Below, piece by piece: positions 9,113 to 16,497 of a stretch of DNA of 64,000 nucleotides (position 1 is the first letter of the stretch; every line of letters begins with the position of its first letter). Below the pieces are notes generated by a model. The model was not told the DNA's origin and did not search any database. It saw only the letters and a list, made by a program, of their open reading frames with translations. Source of the DNA: Caldithrix sp964598255 (GTDB lineage: Bacteria > Calditrichota > Calditrichia > Calditrichales > Calditrichaceae). A program made the position numbers and the translations under genes. Where the stretch lies: contig CAZRBA010000096.1 in the NCBI GenBank assembly GCA_964598255.1, positions 11,276-75,275 on the forward strand. Direction: 5' to 3'.

Positions 9113-10206
9113 TGATACCCCAAACGTTTTTTTATTCTGTACAAAATTCCGTCCGTGGCCCATTCAGTGGCTTTAACCAATAAAAATATGCCCCAAATAA
9201 TCAGAATAGCCAAATCATAATTGCGGTAAAGCAGTTGTTGCAGTAATTCGTAGCTAAGATGGCCGTGGATGTTTAAAGCCATTTCGATGATAATCAGGCC
9301 GGTAATGATGAAGGCGGCTTGTTCCTTAAATGTTGCTACATATTGAAACCGAGCGTTCATAAAAATATGTTGTAAAACGTGCCCGTTAAAATTTTTGCGC
9401 AGAGCAAACAAGGCACGCCACGAAATTCCCTTGCGGCTTCCTGGCGTAAAATTGTGGTTTAAATTTTTTACTACGGCTGTGCGCACGTATCCTTTGCGAC
9501 TTTCCGTAAGCAGCAGGTGAAAAAACTTGTTGGCATAGGTAATAAGCACGCCGTTTGATATTATGCCCAATAAAATCATAAACAAGGTGGAGTCGGTATC
9601 AAAATCGGATTTGATGGAATAAGCGATGACATACGCCGGAGCGAACAGTACAAAATAGAGCCCTGTTTTAATTAAAGCCGAAAGGCACAAAGCGAAAAAG
9701 ACGTTCCAGTTTTTTACGGTGGGTTTTAGAAGTATCCGTCGTGCAGCCGATATGATGCGAACCGCATGCGAAGGTTGGTGTTGTTTGTAGCGCAAAAACA
9801 AATAGGTGCCCAATGTTTGCACACCGTAATACGTTAAAGCTATAACCAAAAGATAAATCCAAATAAAATTAAGATACATGGTAAACAGGCGACCTAACGA
9901 AACGCGATAAGTCGCTTTTTGGCGGGAAACAATACGTTGCTGCTGATTTTGGCGGTATTGTTGCATTTGTTGCCAATAGGTTAAAAAGCGGTTGCTGTCC
10001 GCTCCGGCAAATGCGGCAGCCATGTCTTTAAAGAGCTGAACCTGAAACGGGTCGTTAATATCCGGCTGAATACGATTGAGCATTTGTACGGCCGGAGAAG
10101 GCAAATTGCCGCTTGATGCCGGCGGGCGGGTTAGGCAAAACAAAACGAATAAAAACAAACTGACGAATATGGCGCTGCCTAAATGTTCTCGATTGATTTT
10201 TTTCAT
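9109..10206 (-). CDS. ABC transporter permease, divergent DppB/OppB-like
   Basis: This is a 365-residue membrane protein. One N-terminal membrane segment (about residues 11-27) is followed by a Q-rich extracytoplasmic stretch of roughly 70 residues, then several further helices. The C-terminal region, about 300-360, with a GLIIIEMALNIHG stretch, a YDLAILIIWG helix and a final basic YRIKKRLGY, follows the pattern of the DppB C-terminus. The middle is poorly conserved. The start overlaps the upstream stop as ATGA. Paired with the permease at 8153 it would form the heterodimeric channel. The large periplasmic insertion is typical of the B subunits, but sequence divergence makes this a family-level call. 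Confidence 0.65.
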   Translation of the reverse strand: MKKINREHLGSAIFVSLFLFVLFCLTRPPASSGNLPSPAVQMLNRIQPDINDPFQVQLFKDMAAAFAGADSNRFLTYWQQMQQYRQNQQQRIVSRQKATYRVSLGRLFTMYLNFIWIYLLVIALTYYGVQTLGTYLFLRYKQHQPSHAVRIISAARRILLKPTVKNWNVFFALCLSALIKTGLYFVLFAPAYVIAYSIKSDFDTDSTLFMILLGIISNGVLITYANKFFHLLLTESRKGYVRTAVVKNLNHNFTPGSRKGISWRALFALRKNFNGHVLQHIFMNARFQYVATFKEQAAFIITGLIIIEMALNIHGHLSYELLQQLLYRNYDLAILIIWGIFLLVKATEWATDGILYRIKKRLGYQ

Positions 10207-11063
10207 GGTCGAACCTGCCGAATAACAAGCTTTCCGTTTTGATTCGATTGCATCTCAAAATGAAATTGTCGACAAAGATCACTCAATTCGTTTTCAAAAA
10301 TTTGCGTGCTCCGTTTCCATTGTTTTAACATGGCCGGCTCGGAAAAGCGTACTATCAATCGACCTTTTTGCTTTTCCAGCACCCATTGCGGTGCTGTTCG
10401 GTTTTTTCGTTTTCCCGTTACCTTTTGGAAATAGCGAAAAAATTTTTGATACATACGGTTTTTTCGATTCAGGAAATACTGCAATTGTAACGTGAAATTT
10501 TGCCATTGCTCGGCCAGTTTCAATTCCGCACGATTTATTTTTTGCAGGCGATAACGATAGCGCACGGGCAAAATAGCGAAAGAATAAGGCGCCTGCCAGG
10601 TACGTATGTAATAATAGGCCCCGAATTGAAACAGCAAAACCAATTTTTGTCCCGGCAGGAGCGTACGCACAACCCGTTTGGTTTTGGGATGTAAAAGAGG
10701 TAATTCTTTACCCGCCTTAATACGCACGGTGTCATCGATTATTCGTACTTTTTTGAGCAGAAGGTAATAACCCGTTTGTTCGATTCCACGGGGTTGTGCC
10801 GAAGCATTGAGGATTACAAAATAAGTTTGTCCCAAAATACGTACGCGTTGTACCCGTGTAATGCCATCGGGCAGTGTTTCTTTTTTTCCTAAAACAAGGG
10901 GTAAAAAAGCAGGCCATTGGCTTTTGACGGTTTCGGGAACAGAACGTTGATACGCATCCAGTAAAGCTAAAGGTTGTGCATGTTCGACAATCAAAACATA
11001 GTTTTGCCCGACCATGGCGCCCGCACCGAAATATAGCAATAGCAAAAAAAGAATACGTTTCAT
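10203..11063 (-). CDS. Exported protein of unknown family, first gene of the ABC transporter operon
   Basis: The 286-residue product begins with a clear signal peptide (MKRILFLLLLYFGAGAMVG, about 19 residues). The rest is basic and beta-rich to about residue 175, with segments such as RVRILGQTYFVIL and LLPGQKLVLLFQFGAYYYIRTW. A helical Q/N/R-rich part follows (about 178-225), then a last compact segment. I recognise no solute-binding protein family and no lipobox. Being first in the operon, and overlapping the permease gene by ATGA, it probably serves the transporter, perhaps as an unconventional periplasmic partner. That role is inference. Confidence 0.6.
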   Translation of the reverse strand: MKRILFLLLLYFGAGAMVGQNYVLIVEHAQPLALLDAYQRSVPETVKSQWPAFLPLVLGKKETLPDGITRVQRVRILGQTYFVILNASAQPRGIEQTGYYLLLKKVRIIDDTVRIKAGKELPLLHPKTKRVVRTLLPGQKLVLLFQFGAYYYIRTWQAPYSFAILPVRYRYRLQKINRAELKLAEQWQNFTLQLQYFLNRKNRMYQKFFRYFQKVTGKRKNRTAPQWVLEKQKGRLIVRFSEPAMLKQWKRSTQIFENELSDLCRQFHFEMQSNQNGKLVIRQVRP

Positions 11064-11149
11064 GAATTTTTTCTTGTTTGTTTTTTACGGAGGTTAACGA
11101 TTTTGTCAAATGGTTGCAATATAAAAAAGTCGAACAAAATAAAAAAGGT

Positions 11150-11206
11150 AAAAAGCCGTTAGCGCTCCGAGCAAAATGGTTTGCTTACCTTATAAGCGCA
11201 CGGCTG
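11150..11206 (-). terminator. Possible terminator after the beta-barrel gene pair
   Basis: On the minus strand AGCCGTGCGCT (11205-11195) can pair with AGCGCTAACGGCT (11166-11154), with a two-base bulge, and is followed by five T. It lies between the stop at 11331 and the next gene start at 11063. The loop is long (about 28 bases), so confidence is limited. Nothing else is evident in the 11064-11330 gap. Confidence 0.35.
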
Positions 11207-11330
11207 CCCGGCTTTTTTATTTGAACATAGCCGAACAAAGGGTCGGCAAAAGATATGGCCTTGAACAAGGTTTTTAATAAAAGATAACGGGCAGAGCACC
11301 TATAAGCATTGCCGTTATTTATCGTCGTAA

Positions 11331-12035
11331 TTACAGATAAAGCGATAAGCCCAAATAAATAGTTTTGGGAGAGAGCATCCAACCTGAATAATCGGCGGTT
11401 ATTTTTTCGGATCGGGTTTCCGATTGATTAAGATATTTTTTGTTTGTTGTCTGATGTTTATCGAAATAGGAGAGTCTTAAACCATATTGCAAACTTAAAC
11501 TCATATTTGAATGGAAAAACCATTCCACCCCAGAAAGCGCAAGAATTCCGTAAACGTAGCGCGTTGATTTTTGCGTATTGTAACTGCTTGAGAGCGAGAG
11601 CTGCCGCGATTCGGAGTAAGCATATTCATAAGAAAAGCTTGGTCCAAAGCCGAGATAAAGTTTAATAGATTTTTGAGGATGCACATAATACAAATAAGGA
11701 ATGTTTATGGTAAATCTGTAGGAATCATTATCTCTGTGCGTTGTGGATGCGAGCGAATCCTGAGAGTCTTTGTTTTTTAAGTCGTTGGTAGAATTACCGA
11801 ATTCGGTGCTAATGCCGATGCGCAAAGCCGAACGATCATTGAAATGATATTTTAAAGAAAGGGCTGAGCCTTCATAACCGGCGAACTTGAGAAAATCGGT
11901 AACGGAAAACTGTAAAGCATAACGCTTAAAATGGAATATTTTTGCGGAGCTATCGGCTTTGCTTTGGGCGAAGATGAGTTGGGTGGAAAGCAATAAAAGA
12001 AGAGTTGTAATGATGGTAAGTCGTAATGTTTTCAT
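11331..12035 (-). CDS. Outer-membrane beta-barrel protein of unknown function, paralogue of the upstream gene
   Basis: This is a 234-residue protein with a signal peptide ending at IFAQ (about 24). The mature part alternates polar and hydrophobic residues in short strands and ends in GLSLYL, the terminal pattern of a beta-barrel closing strand. It shares layout and several segments with its neighbour at 12032: YALQF, a YLYYVHPQK / YLYFPRPQK segment, LGFGP or IGAGPE, GVEWF or GAEWL, and IYLGLS or IFLGLS. The start ATG overlaps the upstream stop (ATGA) with GGAGG six bases before it. The pair probably arose by tandem duplication. Function cannot be named from sequence. Confidence 0.7.
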   Translation of the reverse strand: MKTLRLTIITTLLLLLSTQLIFAQSKADSSAKIFHFKRYALQFSVTDFLKFAGYEGSALSLKYHFNDRSALRIGISTEFGNSTNDLKNKDSQDSLASTTHRDNDSYRFTINIPYLYYVHPQKSIKLYLGFGPSFSYEYAYSESRQLSLSSSYNTQKSTRYVYGILALSGVEWFFHSNMSLSLQYGLRLSYFDKHQTTNKKYLNQSETRSEKITADYSGWMLSPKTIYLGLSLYL

Positions 12036-12787
12036 TTTTCTACCTCCGTTTTCATCTTATTTGTTTTTGTTTTTAGATCAAAATAGATACTTAACCCGAG
12101 AAAGATATTTTCCGCCGAAAGGTTAAATTTTTCGGAAGTATAAATTATTGCATCTTTTGTCGTTGAACCAGTTTTAGTAAAACGGCTCTTTTCGTATTTT
12201 ACCGTGATTTTATATTCCAAATTCAAACTAAAATTTCGGCAACAAAGCCATTCCGCTCCGGTAACCAAACCCATACCGAAGATGGTTTTTGTCAGTTCGT
12301 ATTTTAAAGAACCGCTTTTACGGGAATTGCCGGAAGCGTATAATTCGGGGCCTGCACCGATATACCATTTAATACGTTTTTGCGGCCGAGGAAAATACAG
12401 ATATTGCACAAAAAGGCCGTTTATTAAATTGGCAAAATCGGTTTTTATATTTGCGGTATCCGAGCCAGAAGGGTTTTCGGCGAATTTTTGATATGTACTC
12501 TTGCCTTTGAAATCGCCTATGGATACTCCCAACCGTAGTTGTGCGTTGTTCGTTAAACGGATTTTTCCAGAAAACGAACTGTTGGTAAGGGGATAAAAAC
12601 TCATACCGCGTTCGTTCTTTACCATCTGAAACTGAAATGCATATCGGGGAAACCGGAATGACGGGAAAGCGGGTTGTGCTATGGCATTTACGGTAAAACT
12701 GAAAAAAATAAAAAACAGGCCGGTCCGGGCCAGAGAGAGTTTTTTAAACATAATGGCCCGGCTAAACACAAACAACGAAATTTTCAT
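12032..12787 (-). CDS. Outer-membrane beta-barrel protein of unknown function, paralogue of the downstream gene
   Basis: This is a 251-residue protein. The start at 12787 has AAGGAA upstream at normal spacing; it gives an N-terminus longer than usual (signal peptide to about residue 38, AIAQP). An internal ATG at 12751 would give a standard signal peptide but lacks a ribosome site. The body has the same strand pattern as the gene at 11331. The C-terminus continues past the presumed closing strand (LGLSIYFDL) with a short K/T-rich tail, whose coding DNA holds the ribosome site of the next gene. The two proteins are co-translated and may work together in the outer membrane. Confidence 0.7.
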   Translation of the reverse strand: MKISLFVFSRAIMFKKLSLARTGLFFIFFSFTVNAIAQPAFPSFRFPRYAFQFQMVKNERGMSFYPLTNSSFSGKIRLTNNAQLRLGVSIGDFKGKSTYQKFAENPSGSDTANIKTDFANLINGLFVQYLYFPRPQKRIKWYIGAGPELYASGNSRKSGSLKYELTKTIFGMGLVTGAEWLCCRNFSLNLEYKITVKYEKSRFTKTGSTTKDAIIYTSEKFNLSAENIFLGLSIYFDLKTKTNKMKTEVEK

Positions 12788-12924
12788 CGGTTAATTCCTT
12801 GTTTATGATATTGGGGGAAGTTGCTTTTCAAGAATAATATAAAACAAAAAATATTAAAAAAAAATAAGTGGGGAATTTTTTGAGGAAGCCCACACCGGTG
12901 TTTTTTTGTGCGGGTTAAAGCCGA

Positions 12925-13761
12925 TTAGTAATCGTCTTTGGAAGACGAAGTGCCATTGCTTACAATAGCTACACTGGCGCTGGCGCCGATTCTTGTAGCC
13001 CCCGCTTCTACCATTTTACAGGCTTCTTCGTAAGTGCGTACGCCTCCGCTGGCTTTAACACCCAGCTTGGAACCGACAACTTTGCGCATGAGCGCTACGT
13101 CTTTTACCGTTGCCCCGCCTTTGCTAAATCCCGTAGATGTTTTAACAAAATTGGCACCGGCATGCATGGCAATGGTACAGGCGGCCACTTTTTCTTCGTC
13201 GCTAAGCAAGCAGGTTTCGAGAATCACTTTAACAACATGTCGTCTGGCAGCACGGACCACCGAACGGATGTCGTGTTCTACCAAGGCATAATCGCCCGAT
13301 TTTAAGGCGCCTATATTAAGGACCATGTCAATTTCGTCGGCTCCGTTTTCAATGGCCAGTTCGGTTTCTTTGGCCTTTACCTGCGGAAAGGTGGCTCCTA
13401 AAGGGAAGCCGATTACGGTAACCACCTTGGGCGAATGTCCGCGTAATTTTCGGTAAGCCAGCGGCACCCAGGTAGGATTAATACACACGGAAGCAAAATT
13501 GTATTGAATGGCTTCGTCGCAAATTTTCTCGATTTGCTCTTTGGTGGCATCCGGTTTTAACAGGGTATGATCGATCCATTTGGCCAGTTCGTATTTGGGC
13601 GGGCAGGTGGGCCCTTCGGCTCCGACACGATCGGCACCGAACGAAATCAATTCGTTGGCCGCGTCATAAGAAAAAGGACGGATTTCACCTCTGCCGTTTT
13701 GCGTTTCTTTAATAACTTGCGTGATAATTTTTTCGATAACATCGGGCGTGATGGTTGCCAT
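12925..13761 (-). CDS. deoC: Deoxyribose-phosphate aldolase with an N-terminal helical extension
   Basis: The enzyme interconverts 2-deoxyribose 5-phosphate with acetaldehyde and glyceraldehyde 3-phosphate. The aldolase core starts near residue 65 (LAKWIDHTLLKPDAT). It has the Schiff-base lysine in NFVKTSTGFS and the second lysine in VKASGGVRT, both typical of DeoC. At 278 residues it is longer than the roughly 220-residue minimal enzyme. The first 22 residues (TPDVIEKIITQVIKET) form a predicted amphipathic helix joined by a linker, which resembles encapsulation peptides of bacterial microcompartment cargo. No shell-protein gene lies in this window. The aldolase call is firm; the targeting role is a hypothesis. 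Confidence 0.93.
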   Translation of the reverse strand: MATITPDVIEKIITQVIKETQNGRGEIRPFSYDAANELISFGADRVGAEGPTCPPKYELAKWIDHTLLKPDATKEQIEKICDEAIQYNFASVCINPTWVPLAYRKLRGHSPKVVTVIGFPLGATFPQVKAKETELAIENGADEIDMVLNIGALKSGDYALVEHDIRSVVRAARRHVVKVILETCLLSDEEKVAACTIAMHAGANFVKTSTGFSKGGATVKDVALMRKVVGSKLGVKASGGVRTYEEACKMVEAGATRIGASASVAIVSNGTSSSKDDY

Positions 13762-13896
13762 GCGATCATTTCTCCCGCAATTTAATGGATGTTGTTTTGT
13801 GCTTTTGGCTGTTTTTTTGCAAATTGCTTAAAAACAAATGCCGCATTTTATGGCATTGCGCTCAAGTTGCCAATTGCATTTGCGCAGCCCAGTCGA

Positions 13897-15246
13897 TTAT
13901 GCCTTTTGAATTTCTTTGATAAAACGATCGGCCAGATCTTCGGCCTCGTTTAACGTCGGAGCCTCGGCAATTACACGCATAATGGGTTCGGTATTAGATT
14001 TGCGTAAGTGCACCCAACTGTGTTCAAAATCGATCTTCAGGCCGTCTAACGTATTGATATCGTATTCTTTGTATTTTTTTTGTAATAATTGTAAAATGTG
14101 ATCCGGATCGAGCTCGGCAATGTCTACTTTCTTTTTGACCATTTCATACTGAGGCAGCGAGGCCTTTAGCTCTTTCATCGTGCCGCCGTGTTCCAGTAAG
14201 GCTTGCAAAGTAAGTGCAATGGCCACCGGTGCATCACGTCCGACATGTACTTCCGGTAAAATAACGCCGCCGTTTCCTTCGCCCCCGAGAATGGCCTCGA
14301 TTTCCTTCATCTTTTCGGCCACATTTATTTCACCAACTTTACTGCGTACTACCATACAGTTGTAATATTTGGCAATATCTTCCGATGCTCGGGAAGTGGA
14401 CATATTAATGACCATGCGTCCCAGTGTTTTGGAAAAGATCAGTTTGGCCGCAATAACAAGGGTGTATTCTTCGCCGATGGGAGTGCCTTCATTATCCACA
14501 ATGGCGCAGCGGTCCACATCGGGATCGACGGCAAAGCCTACATCGGCCTCTACTTGACGTACGGTTTCGCCGAGTTGTGTTAAATTTTCGGGTAAAGGTT
14601 CGGGAGTGTGTGCAAAGCGTCCGTTCGGTTCCCGATTAATAACCGTGACCTCGCATCCGAGTTTTTGTAACAATTCCGGAATGATAACTCCGCCGGCGCC
14701 GTTAACTGTATCTACCGCCACTTTAAAATGGCGCTTACGAATGGCATCCACATTTAAATACGAAATATCGAGTATTTTTTCGATATGGCGACGGGTTGCG
14801 TTTTTATCAAACGTTACTTTGCCCAATTGGTCCCATGATTTTAGCTCGGCCTCTTTGCGATCGGCCATGGCATAAACTTGTGCGGCCGCTTGCGGAGGTA
14901 AAAATCGTCCGTCGGGCGCCATAAACTTTAAGCCGTTCCATTGAACGGGATTATGGCTTGCCGTAATGGCAATACCACCGGCCGCCCGATGGTGTACAAT
15001 TTCCAGCTCTACGGTCGGTGTGGTTACGATGCCGATGTCAATAACTTCGCAACCGCTGGCGACCAAACAGCCCTTTACGATGTCGTTAATCAAGGGGCCG
15101 GAAACGCGGGAATCGCGTCCTACTACTACTTTGCCTCCGTTGATGTATTTGGCAAAAGCCAGGGTGTATTTTTGAATAACTTGCGGTGTAAGCGTCGTAC
15201 CAATTTCTCCGCGCAAACCCGAAATAGAGACCATTAAACGAGACAC
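13897..15246 (-). CDS. glmM: Phosphoglucosamine mutase / phosphohexomutase family protein
   Basis: This is a 449-residue alpha-D-phosphohexomutase. The phosphoserine loop is ITASHNPVQWNG (about residues 95-106). The metal site is DPDVDRCAIVD, the sugar loop is GEGNGGVI, and the phosphate-binding loop near the C-terminus is RKSNTEPIMRV. The family interconverts 6-phospho and 1-phospho sugars, with GlmM supplying glucosamine-1-phosphate for cell-wall synthesis. GlmM is preferred over phosphomannomutase from the overall pattern, but this is not certain. A GTG start at 15246 sits four bases after AAGGAGG; the ATG at 15234 is an alternative. An inverted repeat lies 30 bases upstream. Confidence 0.85.
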   Translation of the reverse strand: MSRLMVSISGLRGEIGTTLTPQVIQKYTLAFAKYINGGKVVVGRDSRVSGPLINDIVKGCLVASGCEVIDIGIVTTPTVELEIVHHRAAGGIAITASHNPVQWNGLKFMAPDGRFLPPQAAAQVYAMADRKEAELKSWDQLGKVTFDKNATRRHIEKILDISYLNVDAIRKRHFKVAVDTVNGAGGVIIPELLQKLGCEVTVINREPNGRFAHTPEPLPENLTQLGETVRQVEADVGFAVDPDVDRCAIVDNEGTPIGEEYTLVIAAKLIFSKTLGRMVINMSTSRASEDIAKYYNCMVVRSKVGEINVAEKMKEIEAILGGEGNGGVILPEVHVGRDAPVAIALTLQALLEHGGTMKELKASLPQYEMVKKKVDIAELDPDHILQLLQKKYKEYDINTLDGLKIDFEHSWVHLRKSNTEPIMRVIAEAPTLNEAEDLADRFIKEIQKA

Positions 15247-15275
15247 ATTACCTCCTTAAAAATTGCATCGGTTGT

Positions 15276-15303
15276 AATGTCCCAATTTAGTATTCGGGAC
15301 ATT
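15276..15303. promoter_or_regulatory. Inverted repeat upstream of glmM
   Basis: AATGTCCC (15276-15283) and GGGACATT (15296-15303) form a perfect 8-bp inverted repeat with a 12-base spacer, 30 bases before the glmM start in the divergent glmM/DUF362 gap. It could be an operator or a 5'-leader hairpin. Nothing in the sequence tells which. The rest of the 15247-15522 gap shows no other clear element. Confidence 0.35.
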
Positions 15304-15522
15304 TAAAAACAAGCAAAAACGCTTCCGATAAACAAGTAGCAAAAGTAAAATTGTCTGCATTCGGCCGTGTTAGGCTGCTTTTTTTTAAAAAATCCACAAA
15401 CAAAATCGATTTGCCAAGAGTACCTTTGCGCGCATTTTAGCTTTGTAGTTATCGGGTTATTTGCAAACATCTGCCATACCGATTATATTGTTCGTAAAGA
15501 ACCTTTTTCGGAGGTTACCATT

Positions 15523-16425
15523 ATGAAACGTAGGCAATTTATCCGTTCCGTTTCGGCCGGGGCGCTGGGGATTGGATTTTTACCGTTACTTAAGCATCCG
15601 TTATTTGCAGCACAATTGCCGCGACCGCAGGCTGTTTGGGTGGAAAACGGAGAACCGGAAGAACTATTGAGCCGTGCTCTTAAAGAATACGGTGGGCTGC
15701 AACGCTTTATTAAAAAAGGTGATGAGGTTGTGGTCAAGCCCAATATCGGTTGGGATCGTCCGCCGGAATTGGCAGCCACCACCAACCCGCAATTGGTGGG
15801 CGCCATCGTTAGGGCTTGTTTTAAAGCCGGAGCCAAAAAGGTAAAAGTGTTCGACCGAACTTGCAACAATCCGCGTCGTTGCTATCGTTCCAGCCAAATT
15901 GAGGAATATGCAAAAAGAGCTGGCGCCAAAGTGGAACAAATTCGCCGAAATCGCTTCAAACCGTTAAAAATAAACGGCCGCGTAATCGATCAATGGCCTA
16001 TTTATTCTGAATATCTGACCGCTGATAAAGTGATTAATGTGCCCATTGCCAAGCATCATTCGTTAGCGCGCGTAACATTGGGGTTAAAGAATTTGATGGG
16101 TGTAATGGGCGATAATCGTGGCCTGATTCACAATAATTTCGAAGAAAAGTTGACGGATATCGATGGCAAAATTTTGCCAACATTAACCATTATCGATGCC
16201 TACCGCATTTTAACGGCCAATGGACCGGTGGGCGGGAACCCCAAAGATGTAAAACTGACCAAAACACTGATTTTAAGCGATTGCACCGTTTCTGCCGATT
16301 ACCTTGCTTTATCGTTGTTCGGTTTGACTTTGGATGATGTCCCTCATATTAAGCGTGCGTACGAAAAAGGACTGGCCAAGTACAATCGTAAAAATCTTAT
16401 CGTGCGCAAAATTCGGCTCGGGTAG
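15523..16425 (+). CDS. Tat-exported DUF362 family protein
   Basis: This is a 300-residue protein beginning MKRRQFIRSVSAGALGIGF, a twin-arginine signal, so it is exported folded. I take the ATG at 15523 because CGGAGG precedes it; the upstream in-frame extension has no support. The body has the DUF362 pattern: VVVKPNIGWDRPPE, a CNNPRRCYRSS cysteine pair, VINVPIAKHHSLARVTLGLKN, and TLIIDAYRIL-like core strands. DUF362 proteins often accompany iron-sulfur proteins but have no defined reaction. The next gene, 72 bases on, encodes a large ferredoxin-type membrane protein, so the two probably act together in an electron-transfer step. Confidence 0.8.
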   Translation: MKRRQFIRSVSAGALGIGFLPLLKHPLFAAQLPRPQAVWVENGEPEELLSRALKEYGGLQRFIKKGDEVVVKPNIGWDRPPELAATTNPQLVGAIVRACFKAGAKKVKVFDRTCNNPRRCYRSSQIEEYAKRAGAKVEQIRRNRFKPLKINGRVIDQWPIYSEYLTADKVINVPIAKHHSLARVTLGLKNLMGVMGDNRGLIHNNFEEKLTDIDGKILPTLTIIDAYRILTANGPVGGNPKDVKLTKTLILSDCTVSADYLALSLFGLTLDDVPHIKRAYEKGLAKYNRKNLIVRKIRLG

Positions 16426-16497
16426 GCAAAAAAGATAGCCCAAGCTGTTTATCAAGTAACCGATAACCAAATACCAAGGCCAACGCGGAGTTAAACT

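Noticed and set aside
11185..11382. Small minus-strand frame of 65 codons
   Set aside because: It overlaps the C-terminus of the beta-barrel gene and the terminator candidate and has no ribosome site.
12880..12924. Terminator after deoC at CACACCGGTGT
   Set aside because: The palindrome leaves no loop, and on the deoC strand it is not followed by T; the longer pairing has a mismatch.
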